This document shows, piece after piece, positions 8,762-20,678 of a stretch of 64,000 bases of DNA. The number at the start of each line of letters is the position of its first letter. Positions within the stretch are counted from its first letter, which is position 1. The position numbers and the translations under genes are program-made. Below the pieces are notes generated by a model. It was given only the letters and a program-made list of their open reading frames with translations. It did not search any database and was not told the DNA's origin. The DNA comes from Methylopila capsulata (GTDB lineage Bacteria > Pseudomonadota > Alphaproteobacteria > Rhizobiales > Methylopilaceae): the NCBI RefSeq assembly GCF_016907975.1, contig NZ_JAFBCY010000001.1, positions 682,001 through 746,000 of the forward strand, given 5' to 3'.

Positions 8762-9550
8762 ATGAACCCTCCCTCCCCGCTCACCCTCGACGACTACGAG
8801 TCGATCGAGCAGGCGGTCATGGAGACGGAGCGCGGCCGCTGGTTCCTGGCGGAGTTCGCCCGGCGCAACCGGGCCGCCGACACCGGCGAGATCCTCGAGG
8901 CGCTCGGCCGGCTCGAAGGCCGTCTCGCCGAAACGCGCGTCCTGCCGGCGCCGCCGCCGGAGCCCGAACCGCGGATCGAGCGCATCGCGCCGACGCTCGC
9001 GAAGCTCGCGGACGCCGCCTCGCGGCTGAGGTCGGCCCTCGACGCGCCGGCCGAGGCGGAGGAGCGCGTCGAACTGGCGGTCAGCCGCATCGCGACGCTC
9101 GAGCGCGCCATCGCCGCCGTCCGGAACGTCGCGGCCGGCGTGGCGCAGACCTCCGAGACCGCGCCTGATGCGCCCGCCCTCGCCGCCCCGGAGGTGGTCC
9201 CCGAGCCTGCCCCCCTGCCGCAGCCGGAGCTGACCTTCGCTCGGGCTCCGCGCCCGGCCGACGAGCCCGCTCCCGAGCCCGTCCGGACGCCGCCCGCCGA
9301 CGACGCGGCGGCGACGCGGGAAGCGAAGCGCGAGGCGCGCATCCGCGCCGCGCAGGCCCGCATGCAGGAGCGAGCGCAGCGCGCAGGGCCGCCGCTTCCG
9401 CCACGCGCGCCTCAGGCTGCGATCCCGCCGGCGTGGGCGCGCGCCGCCGAGGAGCGCATGAGCCCGCCCCGCCCGCTCGCTCCCGGCCCGCTGTCGCGCG
9501 CGCTGCTGGAAAGCCTGTCGGACGTCGAGAAGGCGCTGCTGTTCGCCTGA
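8762..9550 (+). CDS. Unknown Pro/Ala/Glu-rich coiled-coil protein
   Basis: A 262-residue protein I cannot assign. The first 50 residues form a compact conserved-looking block (DDYESIEQAVMETERGRWFL, then ARRNRAADTGEILEALGRLE). From memory, this block recurs at the N-terminus of several Rhizobiales proteins, some near chemotaxis genes. A heptad-like helical part follows (about 75-135), then a long Pro/Ala/Glu linker (about 140-190), a basic helix, and a short hydrophobic end (LSDVEKALLFA). No signal peptide or membrane segment is seen, so it is probably cytoplasmic. The codon usage fits the neighbours. Confidence 0.7.
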   Translation: MNPPSPLTLDDYESIEQAVMETERGRWFLAEFARRNRAADTGEILEALGRLEGRLAETRVLPAPPPEPEPRIERIAPTLAKLADAASRLRSALDAPAEAEERVELAVSRIATLERAIAAVRNVAAGVAQTSETAPDAPALAAPEVVPEPAPLPQPELTFARAPRPADEPAPEPVRTPPADDAAATREAKREARIRAAQARMQERAQRAGPPLPPRAPQAAIPPAWARAAEERMSPPRPLAPGPLSRALLESLSDVEKALLFA

Positions 9551-9612
9551 GGGCGTCACCGTCAGCCCGCTGTATGACGCGCGATAGGCCCAGATTTCGG
9601 AATCCGTGAAGC

Positions 9613-10641
9613 TTAAGCCGCCCGATCCGGCGTCGTCCGCGCGATGACCTCGCGGACGTTGGCGACGAACAGCGCCGTCGCTTCCTTCCAGCCCTGCGTC
9701 AGCGCGAAGGCGCGCGCCCTCTCGGGCGGGATCTCGAGCGCCGCCAGCGCCGCCGCCCGCAGGTCCTCGTCCAGAGCCCCGGCGCCGGAGCCTTCCAGGA
9801 TGTCGAGCGGGCCGGTGACGGGGAAGGCCGCGACCGGCACGCCGGACGCCAGCGCCTCCAGCACCACGATGCCGAAGGTGTCGGTCAGGCTCGGAAACAC
9901 GAACACGTCCGACGAGGCGTAGGCTTCCGCGAGCGCGTCGCCTTCCAGCGTGCCGGTGAAGTGCGCGTCCGGGAACGTCGCTTCGAGCTCGGCGCGGGAC
10001 GGCCCGTCGCCGACCACCACCTTCGAGCCCGGCAAGTCGAGCGACAGGAAGCCCTCGATGTTCTTCTCCGTCGCGACGCGCCCGACATAGAGGAAGATCG
10101 GCCGCGGCAGGTCGAAGGCGCGCGCCTCGGGGTTCGGGCGGAAGCGGTCGGCGTCGACGCCGCGCGTCCAGTGCATCAGGCGCTCGAACCCGCGCGCGGC
10201 GAGTTCGCGCCGGAGCGAAGCGGTGGCCACCATGACGCCGTCGCCGGCGTTGTGGAAGCGGCGGAGCCAGGCGTAGGTCCAGCGCTCCGGGATCGGCGCG
10301 CGGCTGCGGACGTACTCCGGGAAACGGGTGTGATAGCTCGTGGTGAAGGGGCGGCCGACCTTCAGGCAAGCCCGCCGGGCGGCGATGCCGAGCGGCCCCT
10401 CGGTCGAGATGTGGACGTGGTCGACGTTCGCCGCGGCGATCATCTTCGCGACGGCCCCGGCGCGGGCGAGCGACAGCCGGATTTCCGGATAGGTCGGCAT
10501 CGGCAGCGTGCGGAAGCGCTCGGGCGTCAGAAGCTCGATTTCGACGCCGAAGGCCGGCGCCTGTTCGATCAGGTGCTCGATGGTCCGCACGACCCCGTTG
10601 ACCTGGGGCCGCCATGCGTCGGTGACGACGAGAACGCGCAT
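9613..10641 (-). CDS. Glycosyltransferase family 4 (lipid glycosylation type)
   Basis: A 342-residue GT-B glycosyltransferase of family GT4. It begins MRVLVVTDAWRPQVNGVVRT, the N-terminal domain signature of the MgtA-like subgroup that transfers sugars to diacylglycerol lipids. HISTEGPLG and TTSYHTRFPEY are typical of that subgroup. The C-terminal donor domain has FLYVGRVATEKNIE and the nucleotide-sugar motif FPSLTDTFGIVVLEALASG. It sits 34 bases downstream of the LpxH-like phosphoesterase on the same strand, a pairing I recall from other Rhizobiales. Donor and acceptor are inferred only as a glycolipid role. Confidence 0.85.
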   Translation of the reverse strand: MRVLVVTDAWRPQVNGVVRTIEHLIEQAPAFGVEIELLTPERFRTLPMPTYPEIRLSLARAGAVAKMIAAANVDHVHISTEGPLGIAARRACLKVGRPFTTSYHTRFPEYVRSRAPIPERWTYAWLRRFHNAGDGVMVATASLRRELAARGFERLMHWTRGVDADRFRPNPEARAFDLPRPIFLYVGRVATEKNIEGFLSLDLPGSKVVVGDGPSRAELEATFPDAHFTGTLEGDALAEAYASSDVFVFPSLTDTFGIVVLEALASGVPVAAFPVTGPLDILEGSGAGALDEDLRAAALAALEIPPERARAFALTQGWKEATALFVANVREVIARTTPDRAA

Positions 10642-10675
10642 GAACGAAGCAGCGCTCCTGCGCGCGTGGAAGGTT

Positions 10676-11488
10676 TCAGGCGGCGGCGCGGATGCCGCGC
10701 GCGGCGGTTTCGGCGACCGGCGCCTGAACCTCGGGCCGGCTCTCGGTCCAGCGGATCAGTTCGAAGCTGCCGTCGTAATTCTCCGCCACGGCGGTGCAGC
10801 TTTCAACCCAGTCGCCGGTGTTGACGTAGGCGACGCCGTTGATGTCGCGCATGGCGGCGTGGTGGATGTGCCCGCAGATGACGCCGTCCACCTCCTGCTT
10901 GTGCGCCTCGGCCGACAGCGTCTCCTCGAACTGGCCGATGAAGTTGACCGCGTTCTTCACCTTCAGCTTCGCCCAGGCGGACAGCGACCAGTACGGGAAG
11001 CCCAGCTTCCGCCGCGCCATGTTGACGTAGGTGTTGACGGTGAGCGCGGTCTCGTAGGCCCAGTCGCCGAGATAGGCGAGCCATTTGGCGTGCCGCACCA
11101 CAACGTCGAAGAAATCGCCATGGATCACGAGGTAGCGCTTGCCTGTCGCGCTTTCGTGGATCGCGGTCTCCACCACGTCGATGCCGCCGAAATGGGAGCC
11201 GTAGTAGCTGCGCAGAAACTCGTCGTGGTTGCCGGGAATGTAGATGATGCGCGCGCCCTTGCGGCCCTTGCGCAGCAGCTTCTGCACCACGTCGTTGTGC
11301 GCCTGCGGCCAGTACCAGTTCTGCTTCAGCCGCCACCCGTCGATGATGTCGCCGACAAGGTAGATCACGTCGGCGTCGTGGTCCCGCAGGAAGTCGAGCA
11401 GCAGCTCGGCCTGGCATCCTTTGGTTCCGAGATGGACGTCGGAGATGAACAACGCCCTGAAGCGCCGACCTTCTTCAGATTCCGACAC
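10676..11488 (-). CDS. UDP-2,3-diacylglucosamine diphosphatase-like metallophosphoesterase
   Basis: A 270-residue calcineurin-type phosphoesterase. All metal-binding blocks are present in order: ISDVHLGT, LVGDIIDGW, IPGNHDEFL, VIHGDFFD and GHIHHA. The layout and length match the LpxH/LpxH2 group that cleaves UDP-2,3-diacylglucosamine to lipid X in lipid A synthesis; other members act on different nucleotide-lipid substrates. It is the first gene of a probable two-gene operon with the GT4 glycosyltransferase. A hydrophobic, aromatic stretch around residues 130-190 fits membrane-lipid contact. Confidence 0.82.
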   Translation of the reverse strand: MSESEEGRRFRALFISDVHLGTKGCQAELLLDFLRDHDADVIYLVGDIIDGWRLKQNWYWPQAHNDVVQKLLRKGRKGARIIYIPGNHDEFLRSYYGSHFGGIDVVETAIHESATGKRYLVIHGDFFDVVVRHAKWLAYLGDWAYETALTVNTYVNMARRKLGFPYWSLSAWAKLKVKNAVNFIGQFEETLSAEAHKQEVDGVICGHIHHAAMRDINGVAYVNTGDWVESCTAVAENYDGSFELIRWTESRPEVQAPVAETAARGIRAAA

Positions 11489-11746
11489 TGAGCGGCCCTC
11501 CGCGCCGTTGCCTAATCCTCGTTCTAGTCGCGATTCGTCTCACGCATGTGACGCGATCACGCTCGCGTGGGCGTTGCGGCCAACATCCCACGCAGCCCGG
11601 TAAAATGGGGCGATCACGCGCGGCGACCAGAATGGCGGGGGCGACGCGTCCCGATCTTGAAGCCGGACGCGGCGATCTCCACGTAGATCCTCAGCCTGAT
11701 ACCGCCGCGACGGCTTTCCCCCGCGGCCCTGCCGGAGACCGCCTGC

Positions 11747-12235
11747 ATGACTTCGAACCCCTATGCGGACGACGCCTACGCCGCGATCCCCGGCGTGCCC
11801 CACCGCTGGAACGCCCTCACGATCGCGCTGACCGCGATCGGCTTCATCGTGTTCTGGCCGCTCGGCCTCGCGATGGTCGTCTACGTGATCTGGGGCGAGA
11901 AGATCGCCGCCTTCGCCCGCGGCCCCAAGAACCCGTTCCGCTCGAACGCCGGCTTCACCGGTGCGAACGACACGTTTTCGCGCGCGGCGGAGGACTTCAC
12001 CCGCAACATGCGCAGCGAGTTCGGCTTCGGCCGTAAGCAGCGCGAGACCGGCAACGCCGCCTTCGACGCCTGGCGCGCGGCCGAGCTGAAGCGCATCGAG
12101 GACGAACGCCGCAAGCTTGAAGAGACCACCGCGGCGTTCGAGGCGCACCTGCGCGCCGAGCGCGGCGGCGTCGACGACGTCCGCCAGCGCGAGGAGTTCG
12201 ACCGCTTCATGCGCGAGCGCGGCGCAGGCTTCTGA
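11747..12235 (+). CDS. DUF2852 family membrane protein
   Basis: A 162-residue protein of the alphaproteobacterial DUF2852 family. One or two membrane segments lie at about residues 22-48 (LTIALTAIGFIVFWPLGLAM, then VVYVIWGEK), followed by a soluble, charged, helical part with GNAAFDAWRAAELKRIEDER and EEFDRFMRERG. No function is established. A strong terminator follows 21 bases after the stop, so it is probably a single-gene unit. The 258 bases upstream contain its promoter region and that of the divergent LpxH-like gene. Confidence 0.85.
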   Translation: MTSNPYADDAYAAIPGVPHRWNALTIALTAIGFIVFWPLGLAMVVYVIWGEKIAAFARGPKNPFRSNAGFTGANDTFSRAAEDFTRNMRSEFGFGRKQRETGNAAFDAWRAAELKRIEDERRKLEETTAAFEAHLRAERGGVDDVRQREEFDRFMRERGAGF

Positions 12236-12256
12236 GCGCACGAGCGCGACAATGGA

Positions 12257-12283
12257 AAAGGGCGGCTTCGGCCGCCCTTTTTG
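12257..12283 (+). terminator. Rho-independent terminator after the DUF2852 gene
   Basis: AAAGGGCGGC pairs perfectly with GCCGCCCTTT around a TTCG tetraloop, and a T-run follows. The A-run on the left makes it usable on the opposite strand too, for the converging SDR gene. Confidence 0.9.
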
Positions 12284-12374
12284 TTTGGATTGGAAAGAGC
12301 GCGACCTTGATCCCCCTCCCCCTTGCGGGGAGGGGAACGCGCCTCGCTCTACGACCCCGAAACCGTCCCCGCCT

Positions 12375-13172
12375 TCACTCCTTCACGTCCTGAAGCGCCT
12401 CGGCGATGCGGCGGGTGACGCCGCGGGGCATGACGCGCGTCATCAGGGCGCTCACCTTCGACATGCCGCCGGGGATGACGATGGCCTGGCGTTTCTGGAA
12501 GCCGTCGAAGCCCGCCTTGGCCACGGCCTCGGCCGAGACGACGCCGACCTTGAACAGCCGCGTGCCGCCGAGATCGGCGACGGAGGAGAATTCGGTCGGC
12601 ACCGGGCCGGGGCAGAGCGCGGTCACCGTGACGCCCTTCGCCCGCGCCTCCTCGTGCAGCGCCTCCGACAGCGACAGCAGATAGGCCTTGGTGGCGTAGT
12701 AGACCGCCATATTGGGGCCGGCCTGAAACGCCGCGAGCGAGGCGACGTTGAGAACGCCGCCGCGCCCCCTCGCCAGCATGCCCCGGAGAAAAAGGCCCGC
12801 CAACGCGGTGGGGGCGGTGACGTTGACCGCGATCATCTCCAGCTGCCGATCGAGCGGCAGCTTCGCGAAGGTCCCGCGCAGGCCGAACCCCGCGTTGTTC
12901 ACGAGAACGTCCACCACGTGGCCAGCGCGGCCGATGGCGAGCGCGAGCTCCTTGGGGCCGTCGGGGGCGGCGAGATCGGCCGCGACCGCGTGCGCGTTGA
13001 TTCCATGGCGGGCGGAGAGTTCGCCCGCCAGCGCCTTCAGCCGGTCCTCACGCCGGGCGACCAGCACCAGATCGTCGCCGTTGGCGGCGAACAGCCGCGC
13101 CAGCTCCACGCCTATCCCTGACGAGGCGCCGGTGACGAGGACGGTGCGGCGGGCGGTCGAGGGCGTGGTCAT
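12375..13172 (-). CDS. Short-chain dehydrogenase/reductase (SDR), classical type
   Basis: A 265-residue SDR. The cofactor motif TGASSGIG is at residues 14-21, NNAGFG in mid-protein, the catalytic Ser in NVASLAAF, and the Tyr/Lys pair in YYATK. I start it at ATG 13172, which places the first strand at the usual distance; 54 extra codons upstream would reach into the carB promoter region and look like no protein. The C-terminal part has KVSALMTRVMPRGV. It resembles the DltE/YqjQ-like SDRs. Substrate unknown. It is divergent from carB. Confidence 0.85.
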   Translation of the reverse strand: MTTPSTARRTVLVTGASSGIGVELARLFAANGDDLVLVARREDRLKALAGELSARHGINAHAVAADLAAPDGPKELALAIGRAGHVVDVLVNNAGFGLRGTFAKLPLDRQLEMIAVNVTAPTALAGLFLRGMLARGRGGVLNVASLAAFQAGPNMAVYYATKAYLLSLSEALHEEARAKGVTVTALCPGPVPTEFSSVADLGGTRLFKVGVVSAEAVAKAGFDGFQKRQAIVIPGGMSKVSALMTRVMPRGVTRRIAEALQDVKE

Positions 13173-13357
13173 TGGGCCGTTTCTCCGGGATGATGCGGCG
13201 CGCGAGGGGCCGTCCAGCGACATGACGCCTTCCCTGCCCCGCCGGGACTGTGTATTGGACGCGCTCAGCCACGCAATCGATCCCCACGAGCCACGCGCCG
13301 AAAACGCGGGGACACCGTCCCCACGCGCGTTCAACGCGGACCCGGAAAGCCTGCCCC

Positions 13358-16699
<3,342 letters not shown>

Positions 16700-16809
16700 G
16701 CCCTCCGCTCGGAACGTCGCGCCGGCCGGCGACGCTCCCGAAGTCCGAAGCCTCGTCCCCTGGACCTCTCCACGGGGCGGGGCGTCGCTTTGTTTTGAGA
16801 GAGACGGAA

Positions 16810-17283
16810 ATGGACAAGATCCCGATGACCGCCGCAGGCCACGTCGCGCTTGAGGCGGAGCTCAAACACCGAGCCTCCAGCGAGCGCCCGCGGATCATCG
16901 CGGCGATCGCTGAGGCTCGCTCGCACGGCGACCTGTCCGAGAACGCCGAGTACCACGCGGCCAAGGAACAGCAGAGCCTCAACGAGGGCCGCATCGCGGA
17001 GCTCGAGAGCATGATCGCGCGCGCCGAGATCATCGACCTGACCAAGCTGAAGGGCGACCTGATCACCTTCGGCGCCACGGTGACCCTCATCGATGAGGAC
17101 ACCGAGGAGGAGAAGGTCTATCAGATCGTCGGCGAGCCGGAGTCGGACGTGAAGAACGGCCGGGTCTCGATCGGCTCCCCGATCGCCCGCGCCCTCGTCG
17201 GCAAGAAGGTCGGCGACACGGTCGAGGTCGTGACCCCCGGCGGCGGCAAGAGCTACGAAGTCCTGAAGATCCGCTTCGCCTGA
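16810..17283 (+). CDS. greA: Transcription elongation factor GreA
   Basis: A 157-residue GreA, which rescues backtracked RNA polymerase by stimulating cleavage of the transcript. The N-terminal coiled coil carries the acidic tip in [16 protein letters not shown] (the Asp and Glu that enter the secondary channel), and the C-terminal FKBP-like domain ends in YEVLKIRFA. The start [14 protein letters not shown] is at 16810 after a purine-rich GAGACGGAA leader; upstream in-frame codons are not conserved. A strong terminator follows. Confidence 0.98.
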   Translation: MDKIPMTAAGHVALEAELKHRASSERPRIIAAIAEARSHGDLSENAEYHAAKEQQSLNEGRIAELESMIARAEIIDLTKLKGDLITFGATVTLIDEDTEEEKVYQIVGEPESDVKNGRVSIGSPIARALVGKKVGDTVEVVTPGGGKSYEVLKIRFA

Positions 17284-17312
17284 CCGAGCGTCGGCCGCCG
17301 GTCTCGCCAAAG

Positions 17313-17342
17313 AAAACGGCCCGCGTTGCAGCGGGCCGTTTT
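17313..17342 (+). terminator. Bidirectional rho-independent terminator after greA
   Basis: AAAACGGCCCGC pairs perfectly with GCGGGCCGTTTT around the loop GTTGCA. The A-run and T-run on both sides let it also end the converging small gene at 17383-17553. Confidence 0.92.
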
Positions 17343-17382
17343 GCTGAGTCGCGCCTTGCCGGCGCGGTCTGAGTCGCGCCGT

Positions 17383-17553
17383 TTAGAAAATAGCGAACCA
17401 GGCGATGGCCATCGCCACCAGCGCGCCAAGCGTCCCCACGACGAGGACGACGGGCATGCCCTTCGGCGCGTCGGTCCCCTGCTTGGCTTCGACGGGGGTG
17501 ACCTTTTCAGTCGTGGCGCCCGGCGGCGGCGTGTGAGTCTGGGCGGTCGTCAT
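17383..17553 (-). CDS. Small single-pass membrane protein, unknown
   Basis: A 56-residue protein with a Thr/Pro-rich cytoplasmic-type head (MTTAQTHTPPPGATTEKVTP) and one C-terminal membrane helix (MPVVLVVGTLGALVAMAIAW). I start it at ATG 17553; longer in-frame starts add an Arg/His-rich tail with no protein character. It converges with greA on a shared terminator. No family recognised. Confidence 0.6.
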   Translation of the reverse strand: MTTAQTHTPPPGATTEKVTPVEAKQGTDAPKGMPVVLVVGTLGALVAMAIAWFAIF

Positions 17554-17733
17554 GGATCGATGTCTCCGGTGATGGTCGCGGCCCGCGGAACGGACCTTCA
17601 CGATCACAACGGTCGAGACGTCGAACCGATCCCTAAAAAGATCGCGAGGCGCCCGCTGCATCCCGCCGGAGCAGGACAGACGGCTGTTCGGGCATGATGT
17701 CCGTCAGACGTTTTCGCGACGCCGCCGCGCCGG

Positions 17734-18210
17734 TCAGATCCTCGCGGCGTCGAACGGCGCGGTGGCCTCGTTCTTGACCTGCCCGAGCGCCAGAGCGGTC
17801 TTCACCGACTTCACGTTCTTCGCCGCGGTCAGCTCGATCACGAAGTTCTGGAAGCTCGTGAGGTCGCGCGCGACGCACTTCAACATGAAGTCGACCTCGC
17901 CCGAGAGCATGTGGCACTCGCGCACCGTCGACCAGTCCCGGACCCGGGCCTCGAATTCGGCTCGGTCGAGTTCCGAGTTGCCGGCAAGCTGGACCATCGC
18001 GAAGGCCGTCACCTCGAAGCCGAGCTTGCGCTCGTCGAGCAGCGCGCGGTAGCCGCGGATGGCGTCGGCCTCCTCGAGCGCGCGCACCCGCCTGAGACAC
18101 GGCGGGGCCGAAATGCCGACGCGCCGGGCCAACTCGACGTTGGTCATCCGGCCATCCGCCTGCAACTCGCTCATGATCTTGAGATCGATGGCGTCGAAAC
18201 GTCCACGCAT
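17734..18210 (-). CDS. Lrp/AsnC family transcriptional regulator
   Basis: A 158-residue Lrp-type regulator. The N-terminal winged helix-turn-helix is visible (FDAIDLKIMSELQADGRMTN, then VELARRVGISAPPCLRRVRAL), followed by the RAM ligand-binding domain with RECHMLSGEVDFMLKCVA. It should bind amino acids or related small ligands and control metabolic genes. It lies beside a predicted small RNA and the LsrB-type regulator, and I recall this neighbourhood from rhizobial genomes. Targets are unknown. Confidence 0.93.
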   Translation of the reverse strand: MRGRFDAIDLKIMSELQADGRMTNVELARRVGISAPPCLRRVRALEEADAIRGYRALLDERKLGFEVTAFAMVQLAGNSELDRAEFEARVRDWSTVRECHMLSGEVDFMLKCVARDLTSFQNFVIELTAAKNVKSVKTALALGQVKNEATAPFDAARI

Positions 18211-18330
18211 GCGGCGGGCATCCGAATGGTGCGATGCAACAATGCACCGGTGTAGTCGGGCGCCCTTCTGAACTCAAGACCTCGTCCGACGCAAGTGCGA
18301 ACAGGGCGGCGACCCGATGTGGCGCGGGAT

Positions 18331-18362
18331 AAAAAAAGCCGGACCTCGATGAGATCCGGCTG
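18331..18362 (-). terminator. Rho-independent terminator of the predicted small RNA
   Basis: On the minus strand AGCCGGA and TCCGGCT arms enclose an 11-base loop and are followed by TTTTTTT. It lies about 355 bases beyond the lsrB stop, too far to be a usual lsrB terminator, which supports a separate small transcript. Confidence 0.85.
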
Positions 18363-18466
18363 GAAAGTTTGGGACCGGCCGCGAGGGGACGCGCGCCAGG
18401 TCCTGAGGGGAACAGCCAATTGCGGCCGCGCAGGAGGAGGTCGCGCGACCAGATCGCAGTTAGCAT
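18331..18466 (-). ncRNA. Predicted trans-acting small RNA, AbcR (alpha-r15)-like
   Basis: The 507-base gap between the Lrp-type gene and lsrB has a convincing RNA gene on the minus strand. A strong rho-independent terminator (GCCGGA stem, then seven T) spans about 18362-18331. About 60-75 bases before it, a GCGCGA...TGCGC hairpin exposes the loop CCTCCTCC, which is an anti-Shine-Dalgarno sequence. A weak promoter fits upstream: TTGATC at 18501-18496, 17-base spacer, CATTTT at 18478-18473, giving a start near 18466 and a transcript of about 135 nt. From memory, the S. meliloti AbcR1/2 small RNAs lie beside lsrB and bind targets through such loops. Family identity is inferred from position and loop; the alternative is a long lsrB 3' UTR. 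Confidence 0.55.
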
Positions 18467-18717
18467 GGAAAGAAAATGCGCGGTCCTGGTCTGCCGATCA
18501 ATCCGCCGAACGGCATGACCGCTATGCATTTGCCGCCAAACTAGGCATCCAGAATGGGCAGATAGATCAATAACTGTGCACGTCGAGCGATAGGCAGCGC
18601 CTATTGGCGTGGTTTTGGCAGGCCATCCAACGACATAGTTCGCGGCTCAGCCGGCGCGGGCGACGGCGCGCTTTGGCTGGCGCCCCAAGGCGGCGGCCCT
18701 GAAGCCGTGAGCCTGCG

Positions 18718-19608
18718 TCAATAAGACCAGCGCTGCGCCTTCGCGAGCAGGAAGTCGCGGAACACGTTGATGCGCGCCACGTTCTTCAGCTCCTCCGGAT
18801 AGACGAAGTAGGCGTCGAGCGTCGGCATCTCGGCGTCGCCGAGCACGCGGACCAGCTGCGATTCGGGCTCCACGAAGTAGTCCGGCAGCACCGCGAGACC
18901 GATGCCGCGCTCGCAGGCCTGCTTGATCGCCGCCACGCTGTTGATGACGAGGCCGGCGGGCCGCGGGCTCTTGGGGCTGCGGTTGGCCGTGATCAGCCAG
19001 TTGATGCTCTGCAGGAACGGCGGCACCGGGCCGCCGAACTCGATCAGCCGGTGGCTGTCGAGATCCGCGACGCTCGTCGGCCGGCCGTGCCGCTTGAGGT
19101 AATCGGTCGAGGCGCAGACGTGGTAGTGCACCGTGAACAGCCGCCGCTGGATCAGGTCGGGCTGCGTCGGCTGGCGCAGCCGGATCGCGACGTCCGCCTC
19201 GCGCATCGACAGGTCGAGCTCGTCGTCCGTGAGGATCAGGTGGAGCTGGATGTCGGGATAGAGCTCCATGAACTCGCCGAGCTTCGAGCTCAACCAGCCG
19301 GTTCCGAGGCCGAGCGTGGTGGTGACGCGCAGCACCCCGTTCGGCCGTTCCCGGCTGTCGGTGAGGATCGAGCGCGCCGCTTCGAGCTTCGAGAACACGT
19401 CCTGCGTGGTGCGGAACAGCATCTCGCCCTGCTCCGTCAGGATGAGGCCGCGCGCGTGCCGATGGAACAGCGGGACCTTCAGCTCATGCTCGAGCGCGGA
19501 GACCTGGCGGCTGACGGCGGACTGGCTGAGGCCCATGACCTCGCCGGCGCGCGTGAAGCTGCCTGCGTCGGCGGCCGCGTGGAAGATCCGCAGCTTGTCC
19601 CAGTCCAT
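18718..19608 (-). CDS. lsrB: LysR-type regulator LsrB/VtlR
   Basis: A 296-residue LysR regulator that begins MDWDKLRIFHAAADAGSFTR and has SQSAVSRQVSALE and FHRHARGLILTEQGE in its DNA-binding domain, closely matching LsrB of Sinorhizobium and VtlR of Brucella and Agrobacterium. Those proteins control envelope and redox functions, small RNA genes of the AbcR group and small proteins (established for those genera, not shown here). The C-terminal part is a periplasmic-binding-type effector domain. The start at ATG 19608 matches the family; an upstream ATG at 19638 is possible. trxB lies 101 bases upstream on the same strand. Confidence 0.9.
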   Translation of the reverse strand: MDWDKLRIFHAAADAGSFTRAGEVMGLSQSAVSRQVSALEHELKVPLFHRHARGLILTEQGEMLFRTTQDVFSKLEAARSILTDSRERPNGVLRVTTTLGLGTGWLSSKLGEFMELYPDIQLHLILTDDELDLSMREADVAIRLRQPTQPDLIQRRLFTVHYHVCASTDYLKRHGRPTSVADLDSHRLIEFGGPVPPFLQSINWLITANRSPKSPRPAGLVINSVAAIKQACERGIGLAVLPDYFVEPESQLVRVLGDAEMPTLDAYFVYPEELKNVARINVFRDFLLAKAQRWSY

Positions 19609-19709
19609 CCGTTCCCCCTCATAGGCCGGCCCGACCATGACGGCCGCCCTCCCCTTGGCTTCTCGGCTCGCCGCGTTCGTCGCGCCGCCGCGTCAGTCCG
19701 ATCGTCGTG

Positions 19710-20678
19710 TCACGCGGCGTGCCGCGCGGCGTCTTCGGCCGCAAGGAAGCGCTCGGCGTCGAGCGCGGCCATGCAGCCCATGCCGGCCGCCGTCACGGCC
19801 TGCCGGTAGGTCTCGTCGGCGACGTCGCCCGCGGCGAACACGCCAGGAATGTTGGTGAAGGACGTGCCCGGCTTCACCGCGAGATAGCCGGAAGGCCGGG
19901 TGTCGACCTGTCCCCGGAACAGCTCGGTCGCCGGCGCGTGGCCGATCGCCACAAACACCCCGTCGCAGGCGAGTTCGCTCGGCTGGCCGGTCCGCGTGTC
20001 GACGAGCTTCACGCCATGCACCTTCGGAGGCGTCCCGCCGCCGAGGATCTCCGCCACGGTCGCGTTCCACACCACCTCGACCTTCGGGTGCGCGAACAGC
20101 CGGTCCTGCAGGATGCGCTCGGCGCGAAAACCTTCGCGGCGGTGCACGACGGTGACCTTGGAGGCGAAGTTGGTCAGGAACAGCGCCTCCTCGACCGCGG
20201 TGTTGCCGCCGCCGACCACCACCACCTGCTTGTTGCGGAAGAAGAAGCCGTCGCAGGTGGCGCAGGCGGAGACGCCGTAGCCCTTGAAATGCTCCTCGCT
20301 GTCGAGGCCGAGCCACTTGGCCTGGGCGCCCGTCGCGATCACCAGCGCGTCGCAGGTGATCGTTCCCGCGGACTCGGTCTCCAGCACGAAGGGCCGCCGC
20401 GAAAGGTCGACCTTCGCGACATGGTCGAACAGGGTATTGGTCCCCATCCGCTCGGCCTGGGTCTGCATCTGCTCCATCAGCCACGGGCCCTGGATCGGCT
20501 CGGCGAAGCCGGGGTAGTTCTCGACGTCGGTCGTGATGGTCAGCTGGCCGCCCGGCTGGAGGCCGGAGATCACCAGAGGCTCCAGCATGGCGCGGGCTGC
20601 ATAGACCGCGGCGGTCCACCCGGCCGGGCCGGAGCCGAGAATGACGAGGCGATGGTGACGGGAGGGCGCTGAGCTCAT
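19710..20678 (-). CDS. trxB: Thioredoxin reductase
   Basis: A 322-residue flavoprotein that passes electrons from NADPH to thioredoxin. FAD binding is at GSGPAGWTAAVYAARA, the redox-active disulfide is CATC (SACATCDGFFF), NADPH binding is at VVGGGNTAVEEAL and the second FAD contact is GVFAAGDVAD. It overlaps the upstream ELM1-family gene by four bases (ATGA), so the two are translationally coupled. Confidence 0.97.
   Translation of the reverse strand: MSSAPSRHHRLVILGSGPAGWTAAVYAARAMLEPLVISGLQPGGQLTITTDVENYPGFAEPIQGPWLMEQMQTQAERMGTNTLFDHVAKVDLSRRPFVLETESAGTITCDALVIATGAQAKWLGLDSEEHFKGYGVSACATCDGFFFRNKQVVVVGGGNTAVEEALFLTNFASKVTVVHRREGFRAERILQDRLFAHPKVEVVWNATVAEILGGGTPPKVHGVKLVDTRTGQPSELACDGVFVAIGHAPATELFRGQVDTRPSGYLAVKPGTSFTNIPGVFAAGDVADETYRQAVTAAGMGCMAALDAERFLAAEDAARHAA

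Noticed and set aside
12308-12336. C/G-rich hairpin between the DUF2852 and SDR genes as a terminator
   Set aside because: No T-run on either strand; the nearby 12257-12283 hairpin already serves. It may be a minor repeat.
18340-18465. Short peptide frame (MLTAIWSRDLLLRG) overlapping the predicted small RNA, possibly a leader peptide
   Set aside because: The frame runs on into unrelated sequence, has no good ribosome-binding site and no attenuator partner gene; the RNA structure explains the region better.
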